Below are positions 42,045-51,296 of a DNA stretch of 64,000 nucleotides, in pieces. This DNA is from APNM01 sp040361335. Lineage in GTDB: Bacteria > Pseudomonadota > Gammaproteobacteria > Nevskiales > Salinisphaeraceae. The first letter of the stretch is position 1. Each line of letters starts with the position of its first letter. The stretch lies in NCBI RefSeq assembly GCF_040361335.1, contig NZ_APNM01000007.1:62001-126000 (forward strand), written 5' to 3'. A program made the position numbers and the translations under genes. The notes under the pieces are model-generated. The model searched no databases. It was not told where the DNA came from and was given only the letters and a program-made list of their open reading frames with translations.

Positions 42045-43078
42045 AGACGATCCTGGTGACCGGCGCCGCGGGCTTCGTGGGCGCGCATTACAGTCGCCGC
42101 CTGCTGGACGACGGCTATCGCGTGGTCGGTCTGGACAATCTCAACGATTACTACGATGTCCGGCTCAAGCGCGATCGCCTGAGCCGCCTGATCGGCGAGC
42201 ATCCGGCATTCGAGTTCCATCACGCCGACCTCGCCGATGCGGAGGCGATGGCGCGGCTGTTCGCGGCGCACCGCTACGACTGCGTGGTCCATCTCGGGGC
42301 ACAGGCCGGCGTGCGCTATTCCCTGGAGAATCCCGACGCCTATATCCAGAGCAACCTGGTGGGGTTCACTCATGTACTGGAGGGTTGTCGCCGCCACGAG
42401 GTGCCGCACTTGGTGTTTGCGTCCTCGTCGTCGGTGTACGGCGCCAACCGGGAGATTCCGTTCTCGGAGCGGCATGCGGTGGATCACCCGGTATCGCTCT
42501 ACGCCGCCACCAAGCGCGGCGGCGAGCTGTTGGCGCATACCTACGCCTCGCTCTACGGCCTGCCCGTCACCGGTCTGCGTTTCTTTACCGTCTACGGGCC
42601 CTGGGGCCGGCCGGACATGGCCTATTTCTCCTTTACGCGGGATATCCTTGCCGGCCGGCCGATCAAGGTGTTCAACGAGGGCGATTTGGCGCGCGACTTC
42701 ACCTATATCGACGATATCGTCGAGGGCATGGTCCGGCTGATCCCGCATGTGCCGGCGCCGGCGACGGACTGGGCCGAGCGCCCGGACGCCAGCTACGCGC
42801 CGTTCCGGCTGTACAACATCGGCAACCACAGCCCGGTGCGACTGCTGGATTTCATCGCCACGCTGGAACGGCTGCTGGGCGTGACGGCCCGCAAGGAATT
42901 CCTGCCCATGCAGCCGGGCGATGTCCATACCACCTATGCCGATGTCGACGCCCTGGGGCAGGCCGTGGGTTTCTCGCCGGACACCCCCCTCGAGACCGGC
43001 CTGGCGCGCTTCGTGGACTGGTATCGGGACTACTACGGGACGCGCGAATCCGCGCGTGCCGGGACGCTCAACTACTGA
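42041..43078 (+). CDS. NAD-dependent epimerase (UDP-glucuronate 4-epimerase type)
   Basis: 345 residues, short-chain dehydrogenase fold. VTGAAGFVGAHYSRRLL binds NAD; HLGAQAGVRYSLENP, SSSSVYGAN and YAATKRGGE (Y-x-x-x-K) form the active site; the GLRFFTVYGPWGRPDMAYF stretch is typical of UDP-glucuronate epimerases (CapI/LspL). It would supply a sugar for surface glycans. It is translationally coupled to lspA and occupies the place where fkpB and ispH are normally found. Confidence 0.88.
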   Translation: MKTILVTGAAGFVGAHYSRRLLDDGYRVVGLDNLNDYYDVRLKRDRLSRLIGEHPAFEFHHADLADAEAMARLFAAHRYDCVVHLGAQAGVRYSLENPDAYIQSNLVGFTHVLEGCRRHEVPHLVFASSSSVYGANREIPFSERHAVDHPVSLYAATKRGGELLAHTYASLYGLPVTGLRFFTVYGPWGRPDMAYFSFTRDILAGRPIKVFNEGDLARDFTYIDDIVEGMVRLIPHVPAPATDWAERPDASYAPFRLYNIGNHSPVRLLDFIATLERLLGVTARKEFLPMQPGDVHTTYADVDALGQAVGFSPDTPLETGLARFVDWYRDYYGTRESARAGTLNY

Positions 43079-43123
43079 GCGGGCGTGCGCGTGCGTCGTC
43101 GCCGGGCGCTTGACGCGGATTCG

Positions 43124-43306
43124 AAAAATCCACTGATGTCGCGGATTACGCTGATTTATTTGAATGCGAGGCCGTCGGGCTACCCCCTCATCCCAGCCTT
43201 ATTAAGGGGACGCCTTATTAAGGGGACGGTATACTTAATTAATCATTAAATTAAGTATACCGTCCCCTTATTCCGCTGTGTAATCTGTGTAATCGGTGGA
43301 TTCTTG
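43124..43306. repeat. MITE/REP-like element with a 22-base perfect inverted repeat
   Basis: TAAGGGGACGGTATACTTAA plus TT (43219-43240) and its exact complement (43249-43270) flank an 8-base loop. The left arm is preceded by a tandem copy of CCTTATTAAGGGGACG (about 43198 and 43214). Outer arms AATCCACTGAT...GGATTACG (from 43124) and GTAATC...GGTGGATTC (to 43306) are also imperfectly inverted. There is no gene inside. The GGGGAC-TATACTTA type of stem is often linked to REP-associated transposases acting in trans. Confidence 0.8.
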
Positions 43307-43331
43307 ATGTTTTGTCCGGACGGTAGGGGCC

Positions 43332-43829
43332 TTACCAGCAGTTGTCGCCGTCGCCGGTGGCGCCGCGGGTGCCGGCGGCGGTGAGGAAGAGGGTGCCGCA
43401 GTCGCTGTCGCTGCTCTGGCGGCCGGCCGGTACGGCTTCGATGCGGTAGTTGTTGTCGCCGTCGAAGGGGGCGGTGCTGCTGAGCTGCAGGCGGTAGATC
43501 AGGTCGTTCGGCGTGTCCTGGTCGAGGTCGGCGAGGCTGCCGTCGTTGCGCAGGCCGGTGGGGCTGGAGGGATAGCCCAGTTCGCGGATGGTGTCGGCGT
43601 AGCGCTTGTGCTGGACGAAGAAGCTTTCCTGGCGCGAGGCCAGCTCGGTCAGGGCGGAGTGCGCCACCGTGCGGTTGTTGCGCAGGATGATCTCCAGGTA
43701 CGAGGGATAGGCCACCATCGCCAGTAGCGCGACGACGACCACGGCGATCATCAGCTCGATCAGGGTCATCCCCCGGTCGCGATCACGGCCCCGACTCCGG
43801 CGTGCCAATACGTCCTCCATTGCCGCCAT
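43332..43829 (-). CDS. pilE: Type IV minor pilin PilE
   Basis: 165 residues from ATG 43829 (ATG 43820 possible). The prepilin leader ends RDRG and the mature helix starts MTLIELMIAVVVVALLAMV with Glu5, followed by AYPSYLEIILRNNR. The C-terminal domain has YRLQLSSTAPF and CGTLFLTAAGTRGATGDGDN with the disulfide cysteines. PilE is a minor pilin that primes pilus assembly. It follows pilY1 in the same operon. Confidence 0.92.
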   Translation of the reverse strand: MAAMEDVLARRSRGRDRDRGMTLIELMIAVVVVALLAMVAYPSYLEIILRNNRTVAHSALTELASRQESFFVQHKRYADTIRELGYPSSPTGLRNDGSLADLDQDTPNDLIYRLQLSSTAPFDGDNNYRIEAVPAGRQSSDSDCGTLFLTAAGTRGATGDGDNCW

Positions 43830-43879
43830 GATAGCGGAGATATCGCCTGAGCCCCTGCGACGCCGCGATGAATGCGGGC

Positions 43880-46800
43880 TCAGGGCTCGCCGGTGCGGTC
43901 GCGCCAGTAGGTGCGCCAGATCTGGCGATGGTCCACCTGGGTGAGGGAATAGTCGCTGCCGAGGAAGACGCCGGGCGCGAGGTAGCGCACGTCGCCCGGG
44001 ATGCCGGCGGCTGTCATCGGCGTGCCGCGGGCGCCGTAGAAGCTGCCGCCCGGCGCCGATTCGCCGTCGGCGGCGAAGTCGTCGAGGGCGGGCTCGGCGG
44101 TGCGCAGGTCGACGGCGTACAGGCGTCCCGTGCCCTCCTGCGGCGTGCAGGCGGCGGCGTCGACGGCCGGCGGCAGATAGCTGGTGAACAGGATCGTGCC
44201 GGTCATCGTCGTGGGGGCGGACAGCGCCTTTTCGCCGCTGCCCGGCAGGCGCATCGACCAGCCCATGTCGGTGAAGTCGGCGTCCAGCAAACTCGCGCAA
44301 TCGCCGCCGCCGGTGCAGTTGGCGTCGAAATCGGCCAGGTCGTCGGGCTCGATGGGATCGGCGTCTATGTCCAGGGCGTCGCCGTCCTTGAGCACGTAGA
44401 GGTGGTTTTCGGTGTGCCGGTTGTAGGGGTCGGCACGGTTGCCGGAGGCGATGATCACCGCGTAGAAGCCCAGTTCGCCGGCATCCACCCGGACCACGTC
44501 CGGGGCATGGAAGAAGCGGCGGTCGTCGGCGACCGTGGCGTTGCCCGCGGCGTGCCGTCCGAGATCGGCGATCGGCGCCATCTCCCAGTTGCCGGGGTCC
44601 GGGTCGCCGATGTCGGCGCGCCACACGCGGCCGCCGGTGTCGCCGACATAGATGCGGTCTAGGAGGCCGTCGCCGTCGGTATCGAGCGCGGTCGGCGCCG
44701 AGGCGATGCCGTCGTCCAGGTCCGGATGGGTCCAGACATCGGTGCCGCCGGCGCGGCCGGCACCGGCGCGGTTGCCCTTGCCGGCCTTCCAGATCAGCTC
44801 GCCGGTTTCCGCCTCGACCACGTACAGGGCGTTGCCCTCGTCGTCGTCGTCGCCGACCAGGTTACGGTTGGCGGCGGCGTTGGCGGACTTGCCGGTATCG
44901 AAGTCGCTGCCGCTGGCGGCGTCCTTGCCGAGCGGGGTGCCGCCCTCGGTATAGCCGCCGTCGTAACCGCCGCCGAATACCAGCACCGGCGTGCGTTCGG
45001 CGTCGCCGCCGCCGGTGGCGAGACCGACACTGCCGGTGCGCGGCGTGGAGAAGGTCAGCCCCAGCTCGTCGAAGTCGCCGCCGTCGGTCTTCTCGATGCG
45101 CCAGAGGCCGGTCGGGGCGCTGTCCGGCGAGGTGACGTCGAGCGCATAGTAGCCCTTGCCGCCGCGGCGCAGGCCGAAGTACAGCCGCACCTTGTCGCCG
45201 TCGGCGGCGTTGATGATGCCATCGGTGTCCCGGATGTGGGCGACCGGGGCGCCGTCCACGCCGTACGGGCGACTGCTCGCGGTGGGCGAGTTGGTGCGCC
45301 AGGTCCGGTAGTGGTCCATCACCGCCCGCGGCGAGAAGCGCCAGACTTCCTGGCCGGCGAAGGTGCCCTGGCCGTCGGGGCTGTCCCGGAACTGGTGCAG
45401 AAAGCCCGCGTTGGTGCCGACGAACACCCGGATATCGCTGTTCCGGGCGGTGCCGTAATCGATGGCCAGCGGGTCCGAGTGCAGGACATTGCCCATGACC
45501 CAGGGCTTGGCGGGGGGTTCCTCGGCCGAGGGCACGTTGCAGTCGTAGCCCAGGAGCTGGCCGAACAGGCCGCCGAAGACGGGGTTGCAGAACACGCCGC
45601 GCAGGGTCGCTTCCAGCAGGTCTTCGATCAGGTCGGTCAGGCCGCTCACCAGGTCGTTGAGGAAGCCCAGCAGGCCGCCGTAGCCTTCCTCGCCGAGTTC
45701 GTCGGGATCGGTCTCGTAACCGCGCGCCCAGGCGATGAGCTTGGCGGCTTCGAGGTCGTCGTCCGCTTCCATGGCCGGCCGGGCGTCGGTCACCGTGGCC
45801 GAATCGATGTTGAGCGACGCCACCGGCAGGGCGCCGGCACTGCCGCCGCCGCTCTGGTAATAGACCCGCGGTCCGGCGCCGCCGCTGCCGCGGGCGGCGG
45901 CGGGATTGCGCGGGCTGGTGGCGGTATACGGCGGCATCAGGAACATACCGGCGCCGCCCCGGTCGGCGATGCCGCCGTCGCGGCCGTCCGGCACGCCCGC
46001 TTCCGAGGGCAGGCCGTCGGGATCGGTCCAGAAGGTGAGGGCGTCGTCGTCGATGGCGCCGTCGTTGCCGACGGCGGCGTTGCCCAGGGCGTCGACGATC
46101 CGGGTGTCGGCGCCGCTGCCGCTGACCTGCAGCTTCTTGAGGTTGCCGCGCCAGGCGGGCCGGCGCTCGGGGTCGGGCCGGAACATGCCGGTATAGAGCT
46201 CGGCGCGGGGATCGCCCAGGTTGCGGCGGTTGTAGACCGTCTGCGGGCCGCCGAAGGTGGCGCTGGTGGCGAGTCCGGCGCCGAAGGATTCAGGCCGGAC
46301 GTAGTCGATGGCCAGGGGGTTGAGCGCGATCGGCAGGTTCATCACGGTGCCGACCAGGTTGCTCAACAGCGAGGTGACGCCGCCGCCGTCGATGCCGTTG
46401 ATCAGGTAGTAGCTGCGCATCGTGTAGCGGCCGCCGCCGTGCGCGAAACCGTCCTCGGCGAGATAGTCGGTCATCTCGGGGAAGGTCAGCTCGCCGTTAC
46501 CGTCGAGGTCGACGCCGGACAGGGCACCGTCCGCGAGGATCGCGCCGTCGGATTCGTCCTGGGCCTGCGGGTCGGTGAGCAGGACGTTGATCACGTGCAC
46601 CTCGTCGCAGGTGCGGGCGTCCAGGGGGCTGTCGTAGCTGTTGCCTTGCGTGGCGGCCGGGTCCGCGGTCAGCGGCAGGGAGTCGTCGTCGTCGATATCG
46701 GCGTTGAATACGGTGTCGCCGCGCAGGTAGCGCACCAGCTCGTAGTAGACCTCCTTGCCCTGGAAGGGATGGGGTTCGCGCGACGGCGCCGCGCAGGCGC

Positions 46801-47614
46801 CGAGATGGTCGCCGTGCCGGAGATGCCCGCCCAGGGCGCTCAGGTTGACGTGCTTGGTCTGCGGGTTGGGCCCGTCCGGCTTGTGGCAGATGGTGATCTG
46901 GAACGGACCGCGATCGCCGCCGTCCAGGTCGTCGGCGGTATCGCCGATGCGCGCCAGCACGGTGTCCACGGTGGTGTCCAGGTTGTCTTCGAGCAGCTCG
47001 GTGGCGTCCAGCAGCACCAGCGCGCCGTTGCTGCAGCCGTTGGTGGTGCGGCGGTGGTGGGCGAAATCCCCCGGGGCGCAGGTATCGGCATGGCTCGCGA
47101 GCACCGCCAGGCGCACACCCACGAGCTGGTGCACCAGCCGGTAGACCAGCAGCCGCGCGACATCGAGCTGGTCCAGGGCCACCTCGGTGCCGCTGCCTTC
47201 CTCGCCGATGATGCCGCGCAGGGTGTCCGCGAGGCCGCCCAGGGTGACGCCGGTGAGGTTGCCCACCACGCCCAGGATGCCGCCGGTGGCGGAGGTCAGG
47301 GTGCCGACCAGGGAGCCCAGCGGCAGGCCCAGGGATTCCTCGAGGACCGGCAGCACCGCGACCCGCTGCAGCAGTTCGCAGGCCGGCTCGCCGACCAGGG
47401 TCTCGGGGTCGGCCAGCACGTTGCTGCAGACGATCTCGGTGGGATCGAGGTTCAGGTCCAGGTTGAGAACGACCAGCGGGATGCCGGCGTCGCCGCCGCC
47501 GGCGCCGGTATAGATGTCGATATCGTCCGCCTGCGCCGGAGGTGCCGGCGCAAGCGCGAACGGCGCGGAAAGGGCCAGTCCCAGTGTCAGGGCGACGATT
47601 CTTTCTCGCAGCAT
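43880..47614 (-). CDS. pilY1: Type IV pilus tip protein PilY1
   Basis: 1,244 residues with a signal peptide (cleavage near PAQA-DD). The N-terminal half is variable, with a vWA-like segment (about 145-220) and an EF-hand-like GVDLDGNGELTFPEM near residue 368. The C-terminal half is the PilC/PilY1 beta-propeller, with the calcium loop LDTDGDGLLDRIYVGDTGG at about 975-994 that controls pilus extension and retraction. PilY1 sits at the pilus tip and acts in adhesion and surface sensing. It is 8 bases downstream of pilX. Confidence 0.93.
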   Translation of the reverse strand: MLRERIVALTLGLALSAPFALAPAPPAQADDIDIYTGAGGGDAGIPLVVLNLDLNLDPTEIVCSNVLADPETLVGEPACELLQRVAVLPVLEESLGLPLGSLVGTLTSATGGILGVVGNLTGVTLGGLADTLRGIIGEEGSGTEVALDQLDVARLLVYRLVHQLVGVRLAVLASHADTCAPGDFAHHRRTTNGCSNGALVLLDATELLEDNLDTTVDTVLARIGDTADDLDGGDRGPFQITICHKPDGPNPQTKHVNLSALGGHLRHGDHLGACAAPSREPHPFQGKEVYYELVRYLRGDTVFNADIDDDDSLPLTADPAATQGNSYDSPLDARTCDEVHVINVLLTDPQAQDESDGAILADGALSGVDLDGNGELTFPEMTDYLAEDGFAHGGGRYTMRSYYLINGIDGGGVTSLLSNLVGTVMNLPIALNPLAIDYVRPESFGAGLATSATFGGPQTVYNRRNLGDPRAELYTGMFRPDPERRPAWRGNLKKLQVSGSGADTRIVDALGNAAVGNDGAIDDDALTFWTDPDGLPSEAGVPDGRDGGIADRGGAGMFLMPPYTATSPRNPAAARGSGGAGPRVYYQSGGGSAGALPVASLNIDSATVTDARPAMEADDDLEAAKLIAWARGYETDPDELGEEGYGGLLGFLNDLVSGLTDLIEDLLEATLRGVFCNPVFGGLFGQLLGYDCNVPSAEEPPAKPWVMGNVLHSDPLAIDYGTARNSDIRVFVGTNAGFLHQFRDSPDGQGTFAGQEVWRFSPRAVMDHYRTWRTNSPTASSRPYGVDGAPVAHIRDTDGIINAADGDKVRLYFGLRRGGKGYYALDVTSPDSAPTGLWRIEKTDGGDFDELGLTFSTPRTGSVGLATGGGDAERTPVLVFGGGYDGGYTEGGTPLGKDAASGSDFDTGKSANAAANRNLVGDDDDEGNALYVVEAETGELIWKAGKGNRAGAGRAGGTDVWTHPDLDDGIASAPTALDTDGDGLLDRIYVGDTGGRVWRADIGDPDPGNWEMAPIADLGRHAAGNATVADDRRFFHAPDVVRVDAGELGFYAVIIASGNRADPYNRHTENHLYVLKDGDALDIDADPIEPDDLADFDANCTGGGDCASLLDADFTDMGWSMRLPGSGEKALSAPTTMTGTILFTSYLPPAVDAAACTPQEGTGRLYAVDLRTAEPALDDFAADGESAPGGSFYGARGTPMTAAGIPGDVRYLAPGVFLGSDYSLTQVDHRQIWRTYWRDRTGEP

Positions 47615-47622
47615 GCGTGTCC

Positions 47623-48153
47623 TCAGTTGGTGCGGCGCGCGCGCGGCACCACTCTGATGATCCCTTGTTCTATATCGGCCGCGCCGAGCCCGGCCTCACC
47701 CCGGGCGTATTCCCCGCGCACCGCGAAGCTGGCGGTGGTGAACTTGTCCATGCTGGTGAGCAGCGCCCCGGGCACCGGCGCGGTCTCGGGCGGCAGCCGT
47801 CGGACTTCCGCGTAGATGCCCTTGGCGAACAGACCGGAGTCGCTGCCGGCGAGCGTCAGGCCGGCGTCCTCGGCGGGGCATTGCGTCTGGGTGCCGGCGT
47901 CGCCGGAGTCGTGACACAGGCGATAATCGTCGCCCGGCCGCACCGGCAGGTTGCCGGTGCCGGCGAGCACGGCATCGACCACCGCCTGGGCGGTCTGCAG
48001 CGCCTCGACGCGGGTCTGCTCGTTATGGGCCAGGCGCAGCTCGGTGGTGCTGCTGCGCACCGCGACCAGGCCCAATACCGTGATCACGACCAGGAAGATC
48101 AGGGCGGTCGCCAGGGCGATGCCGCGTTGTCTCGCCGGCGTTGCCTTGTTCAT
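47623..48153 (-). CDS. pilX: Minor pilin assembly protein PilX
   Basis: 176 residues. The leader ends PARQRG and the hydrophobic helix IALATALIFLVVITVLGLVA replaces the usual Phe-Thr-Leu-Ile-Glu start, as is normal for PilX/GspK-like proteins. SSTTELRLAHNEQTRVEALQ is the conserved PilX segment. It starts at ATG 48153, overlapping the pilW stop by 4 bases. Confidence 0.88.
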   Translation of the reverse strand: MNKATPARQRGIALATALIFLVVITVLGLVAVRSSTTELRLAHNEQTRVEALQTAQAVVDAVLAGTGNLPVRPGDDYRLCHDSGDAGTQTQCPAEDAGLTLAGSDSGLFAKGIYAEVRRLPPETAPVPGALLTSMDKFTTASFAVRGEYARGEAGLGAADIEQGIIRVVPRARRTN

Positions 48154-49205
48154 GGTCCGAACCTCTGTGCCGAGGCCGGGTTGTGCAAGATCACGGTGGT
48201 CTGCACGACCCGGCGGTAGAAGTTGTCCTGCGGCCGGTAGGCCTCGCCGTCCTCGTCCACCGCGCCGTCGCCGTCGTCGTCGGCCCCCAGCAGGTTGTAT
48301 CGCTTGTCGTTGCGGTAACTGAAGTCCGGACGCACGGACCGCATCAGTAGCTGCACGCGGGCGGTGACGGCCTGCGCGAGCTCGGCGACGGTGGGATCGG
48401 CGCGGTAGCGGTTGGCGACGCCGTCGCCGTCGGTGTCGATCCCGAAGGCGATCTGCAGGTTCTCGACGCCCTCGGCGACGCACTCGGTCTCGACCGTGGC
48501 GCCCGAACCGGCCGCGATATAGGCACGGCAGAGACTGGGGATGCCGTCGCCGGTCTCGCTCGCATAGGGCCGCACGAAATACAGCCGCGGACTGTATTCC
48601 CAGTAGGACATCGGCGGCATGTCGGGGGGGTGGCCGCTGTCGGGGGCCCCGGCATCGGCGCCCGAATGGAACAGGGAGCCGACGGTCCGGTTGGTTCGCA
48701 AATAGACGGTATTGGCCAGCAGGCTCGGTGTCTCGGAGGTATCGTCGATTTCGGCCGTCACCCGCCCGGAGACCCGGCGCACGCTGAGGATATCCGTGCG
48801 CGGGCTGACGTCGCCGCCGGACAGGCAGCCGTAGCGGGCCGCGGCCGCGCCGGCGGCGGCGTCGTCCATGAATTCCAGGATGCCGCGGTCGAACGCCCAG
48901 CCGGCGTCGCCGTCCGCGCCGGGACCGCAGTCCGCGGTCAGAGCGGGCAGGGTGTCGCTGTCGGTGCGCAGACGCCCGGGGTCGTTCAGGCCGCCCAGGA
49001 AGCCGGCCATGGCCAGGTCGCCGGACAGCGCCTGCATGGCGAAGCGGGCGTTATCCTGCATCTCCGCGATGCGGCTGTTCTGCTCGTAATTGCGTTTGTT
49101 GGCGAAGAACAGGGCGCCCACGGCCGCGGTCAGCAGCAGCCCCAGGGTCATCGCGATCATGAGTTCCACCAGGGAGAAGCCGTTGTGCTGCCGGAATCCG
49201 CTCAT
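48150..49205 (-). CDS. pilW: Minor pilin PilW
   Basis: 351 residues. The leader MSGFRQHNG is followed by FSLVELMIAMTLGLLLTAAV, the class III methylated N-terminus. The long C-terminal part includes GVENLQIAFGIDTDGDGVAN, characteristic of PilW. A DDDGDGAVDEDGEA loop may bind calcium. It overlaps pilV and pilX by 4 bases each. Confidence 0.92.
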   Translation of the reverse strand: MSGFRQHNGFSLVELMIAMTLGLLLTAAVGALFFANKRNYEQNSRIAEMQDNARFAMQALSGDLAMAGFLGGLNDPGRLRTDSDTLPALTADCGPGADGDAGWAFDRGILEFMDDAAAGAAAARYGCLSGGDVSPRTDILSVRRVSGRVTAEIDDTSETPSLLANTVYLRTNRTVGSLFHSGADAGAPDSGHPPDMPPMSYWEYSPRLYFVRPYASETGDGIPSLCRAYIAAGSGATVETECVAEGVENLQIAFGIDTDGDGVANRYRADPTVAELAQAVTARVQLLMRSVRPDFSYRNDKRYNLLGADDDGDGAVDEDGEAYRPQDNFYRRVVQTTVILHNPASAQRFGP

Positions 49206-49804
49206 GGCGCGATATAGGTCGTCACGACCAGGCTGCGTTGGTAACGCTCGTCGGATGCGGCGCCCGCCGTGTCGTCGGGTGCCGCGTAGAGGCCGCGACC
49301 GCTGCCGCAGTCCTCGCCCGCGCCGCTTTCCAGCCGGGTCACGCCCCGCCAGACCAGGATCACGCGGTAGATACCGGCGCCCCCGCCGGCCGGGCCGTCG
49401 ATACAGGCGCTGGGGGAGGCCAGGCCGCCGGTCTCCTCGTTGCCGTCGGTGCCCGCCAGCTCGGTGGCGCCGTCCAGGGCGAGCTCCCATTGCCACAGAT
49501 CGAAGGCGGCCAGCTCGGCCGGGCTGCAGGCGGTGTCGTAGCAGTTGACCTCGGGCGCGGACGTATTGTCGCGGCTGCCGAGCGGGGCGTCGGCGGGCAC
49601 CAGGTAGGCGGACAGGGCATCCGGGTTGGCACGCATGCTGGCGATGATGGCGTCGGCGAGATTGGCGGCGGTGTTGCGCTGCAGGGCGTCGTAGTTGTTC
49701 TTCTTGGAGATGGCCTGCAGCCCGGCGACCGCCAGCACGCCGATGGAGAACACCAGCAGGGTGATCAGGACCTCGATGAGGCCGAAGCCGCGCGCGCGCC
49801 GCAT
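49202..49804 (-). CDS. pilV: Minor pilin PilV
   Basis: 200 residues; the leader MRRARG precedes FGLIEVLITLLVFSIGVLAV, then GLQAISKKNNYDALQRN, the usual PilV start. It is 3 bases from the fimT stop and overlaps pilW, so the cluster is one tightly coupled operon. Minor pilins form the initiating complex at the pilus tip. Confidence 0.92.
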   Translation of the reverse strand: MRRARGFGLIEVLITLLVFSIGVLAVAGLQAISKKNNYDALQRNTAANLADAIIASMRANPDALSAYLVPADAPLGSRDNTSAPEVNCYDTACSPAELAAFDLWQWELALDGATELAGTDGNEETGGLASPSACIDGPAGGGAGIYRVILVWRGVTRLESGAGEDCGSGRGLYAAPDDTAGAASDERYQRSLVVTTYIAP

Positions 49805-49807
49805 GGA

Positions 49808-50335
49808 TCAACCCCCTCCCTTGCCGCAGGTCAGGCTGGCGGTGCGCGGGCGGCCGGTGGACGTGACCTCGATGGCACGATCCGAGATGCCGTCGCGCCC
49901 GGCGCAGAGACTGAAACTGCCGGTATCGCCGGGGCGGCCGGAGGGGCGGTAGACCACGCGCGCCGGGAAGTCGTCGCTGGTCAGGGTGAAGTCGCCGTCC
50001 AGGGGACCGTGGGTGCGCAGCAGTGTCTCGCCGGCATCGGGCTCGGGGGCGGCGCTGTCGCGGTCGAGGTTGGCGTAGATAATCCAGCCTTCATGCCAGG
50101 CGGCATCGCTGCCGCAGGTGGTCTCGTCGCTGCTGGCGCAGAGCACCACCTCGTTGTTGCGCGCGATCGCCTCGCTGCGGGCGTAGATCAGGGCGCTGAA
50201 GAATTCCGCGCTGTTGGTCAGGCGCTGGTTCTCCGCGATCATGCGGAAAAAGCTCGGCACGCCCACCGTCAGCAGGATGGTGGCGACGGTCATCGCGACC
50301 AGTAGTTCCAGCAGTGTGAATCCCTCGGTACGCAT
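49808..50335 (-). CDS. fimT: Pseudopilin FimT/GspH family
   Basis: 175 residues; leader MRTEG, then FTLLELLVAMTVATILLTVG and VPSFFRMIAENQR. The GspH domain has ALIYARSEAIARN and VVLCASSDETTCG. It is the first gene of the minor pilin operon. FimT-type pilins in some species bind DNA during competence. The 301-base gap to 50637 should hold divergent promoters; none was clear. Confidence 0.9.
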   Translation of the reverse strand: MRTEGFTLLELLVAMTVATILLTVGVPSFFRMIAENQRLTNSAEFFSALIYARSEAIARNNEVVLCASSDETTCGSDAAWHEGWIIYANLDRDSAAPEPDAGETLLRTHGPLDGDFTLTSDDFPARVVYRPSGRPGDTGSFSLCAGRDGISDRAIEVTSTGRPRTASLTCGKGGG

Positions 50336-50636
50336 GGGCGTTCCCCTACGGGGGTTATCGGCGCGATCCGCGGTTTCCGCAACCGGCGTCTTCCTGTGCC
50401 GGACGGCCGCGATTCGTCTCGTTTCGGGGGGACTCTTCGGGAACCGGGCGGCAGCGCGGCCATGTTGTTATCGGTCTCGACCGCGGTACGTCCTTGGCGC
50501 GCGGTCGGGTGCGCATTGGTCACCTCGGCTGTAGGACACGCTACCATGGCCGCCGGTTTTTCGGAACGAAACAGGCCGATGAGGCAGTGGCGACAACGCA
50601 CCTCGATCCGCGCCGCGCCGAGCCGGACATGACCTG

Positions 50637-51098
50637 ATGGCGCGGGTCCGTGGTCCCAATCTGCTGGAGGCGTTGATATTGCTGCTGGCGGCGCTGGCGG
50701 TCGCCGCGGCGCTGCTACCCGAGTATCGGAGCTGGCAGCGGGCGGATTACCGGCTGCGGGCGGCCGTCGCCCTGACCGCGTTGGCGGAGGCGCTGCACGC
50801 GCGGCACGCGCGTACCGGCACCTATGCCGGCGCGGCCCTCGCGGACGGCGCGCCCGCCGATACCGGCCCGCCGGCCCTGCGGCCCGCCAGCGTGCCGGCG
50901 GAGGGGGCCGCGCGCTATCGCCTTCGCATCGAGACCGCCAATGCGCGGGGCTTCGAGATCCACGCCATACCGGTGGCGGACCAGCAGGCGGACCCCTGCG
51001 GCACACTGACCCTGACCGCCGCGGGCATCCGCGGCATCGAGGCGGCCGCGCCCGAAACCCGTATCGCGGCATGCTGGTCGGGCGTGGACGGGGCCTGA
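50637..51098 (+). CDS. Diverged pilin-like protein, opposite strand
   Basis: 153 residues. A short basic leader MARVRG is followed by PNLLEALILLLAALAVAAAL with Glu at position 5 of the mature part, but with P-N in place of the F-T start. Further on, YRLRIETANARGFEIHAIP and DPCGTLTLTAAGIRG match the C-terminal domain of PilE-like minor pilins. It looks like a second, diverged minor pilin, transcribed away from the operon. Processing by PilD is uncertain because of the Pro at +1. Confidence 0.68.
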   Translation: MARVRGPNLLEALILLLAALAVAAALLPEYRSWQRADYRLRAAVALTALAEALHARHARTGTYAGAALADGAPADTGPPALRPASVPAEGAARYRLRIETANARGFEIHAIPVADQQADPCGTLTLTAAGIRGIEAAAPETRIAACWSGVDGA

Positions 51099-51168
51099 GC
51101 GCACACGGGCTCTGGGCGCCGCCCCCATCATCCTTTATACTTCCGCGCCGCGGCAGGACGAGTGCCAT

Positions 51169-51244
51169 GCCGGGATAGCTCAGTCGGTAGAGCAGGCGAT
51201 TCGTAATCGTCAGGTCGGAGGTTCGAATCCTCTTCCCGGCACCA
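51169..51244 (+). tRNA. tRNA-Thr (anticodon CGT)
   Basis: A 76-base cloverleaf GCCGGGATAGCTCAGTCGG... with encoded CCA. The anticodon stem GGCGA/TCGTC region encloses TTCGTAA, giving anticodon CGT (codon ACG). The T-arm has GGTTCGAATCC. Confidence 0.95.
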
Positions 51245-51296
51245 TTCTCCGTCCCCAGCATCCCACCAAGCAGCAGTCCAATTTCAGGAGGAAGCC

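Noticed and set aside
44726..47815. 1,029-codon plus-strand frame opposite pilY1
   Set aside because: It is a shadow of pilY1; the translation is glycine/alanine/valine-rich without recognisable domains, while the minus strand has PilY1 motifs.
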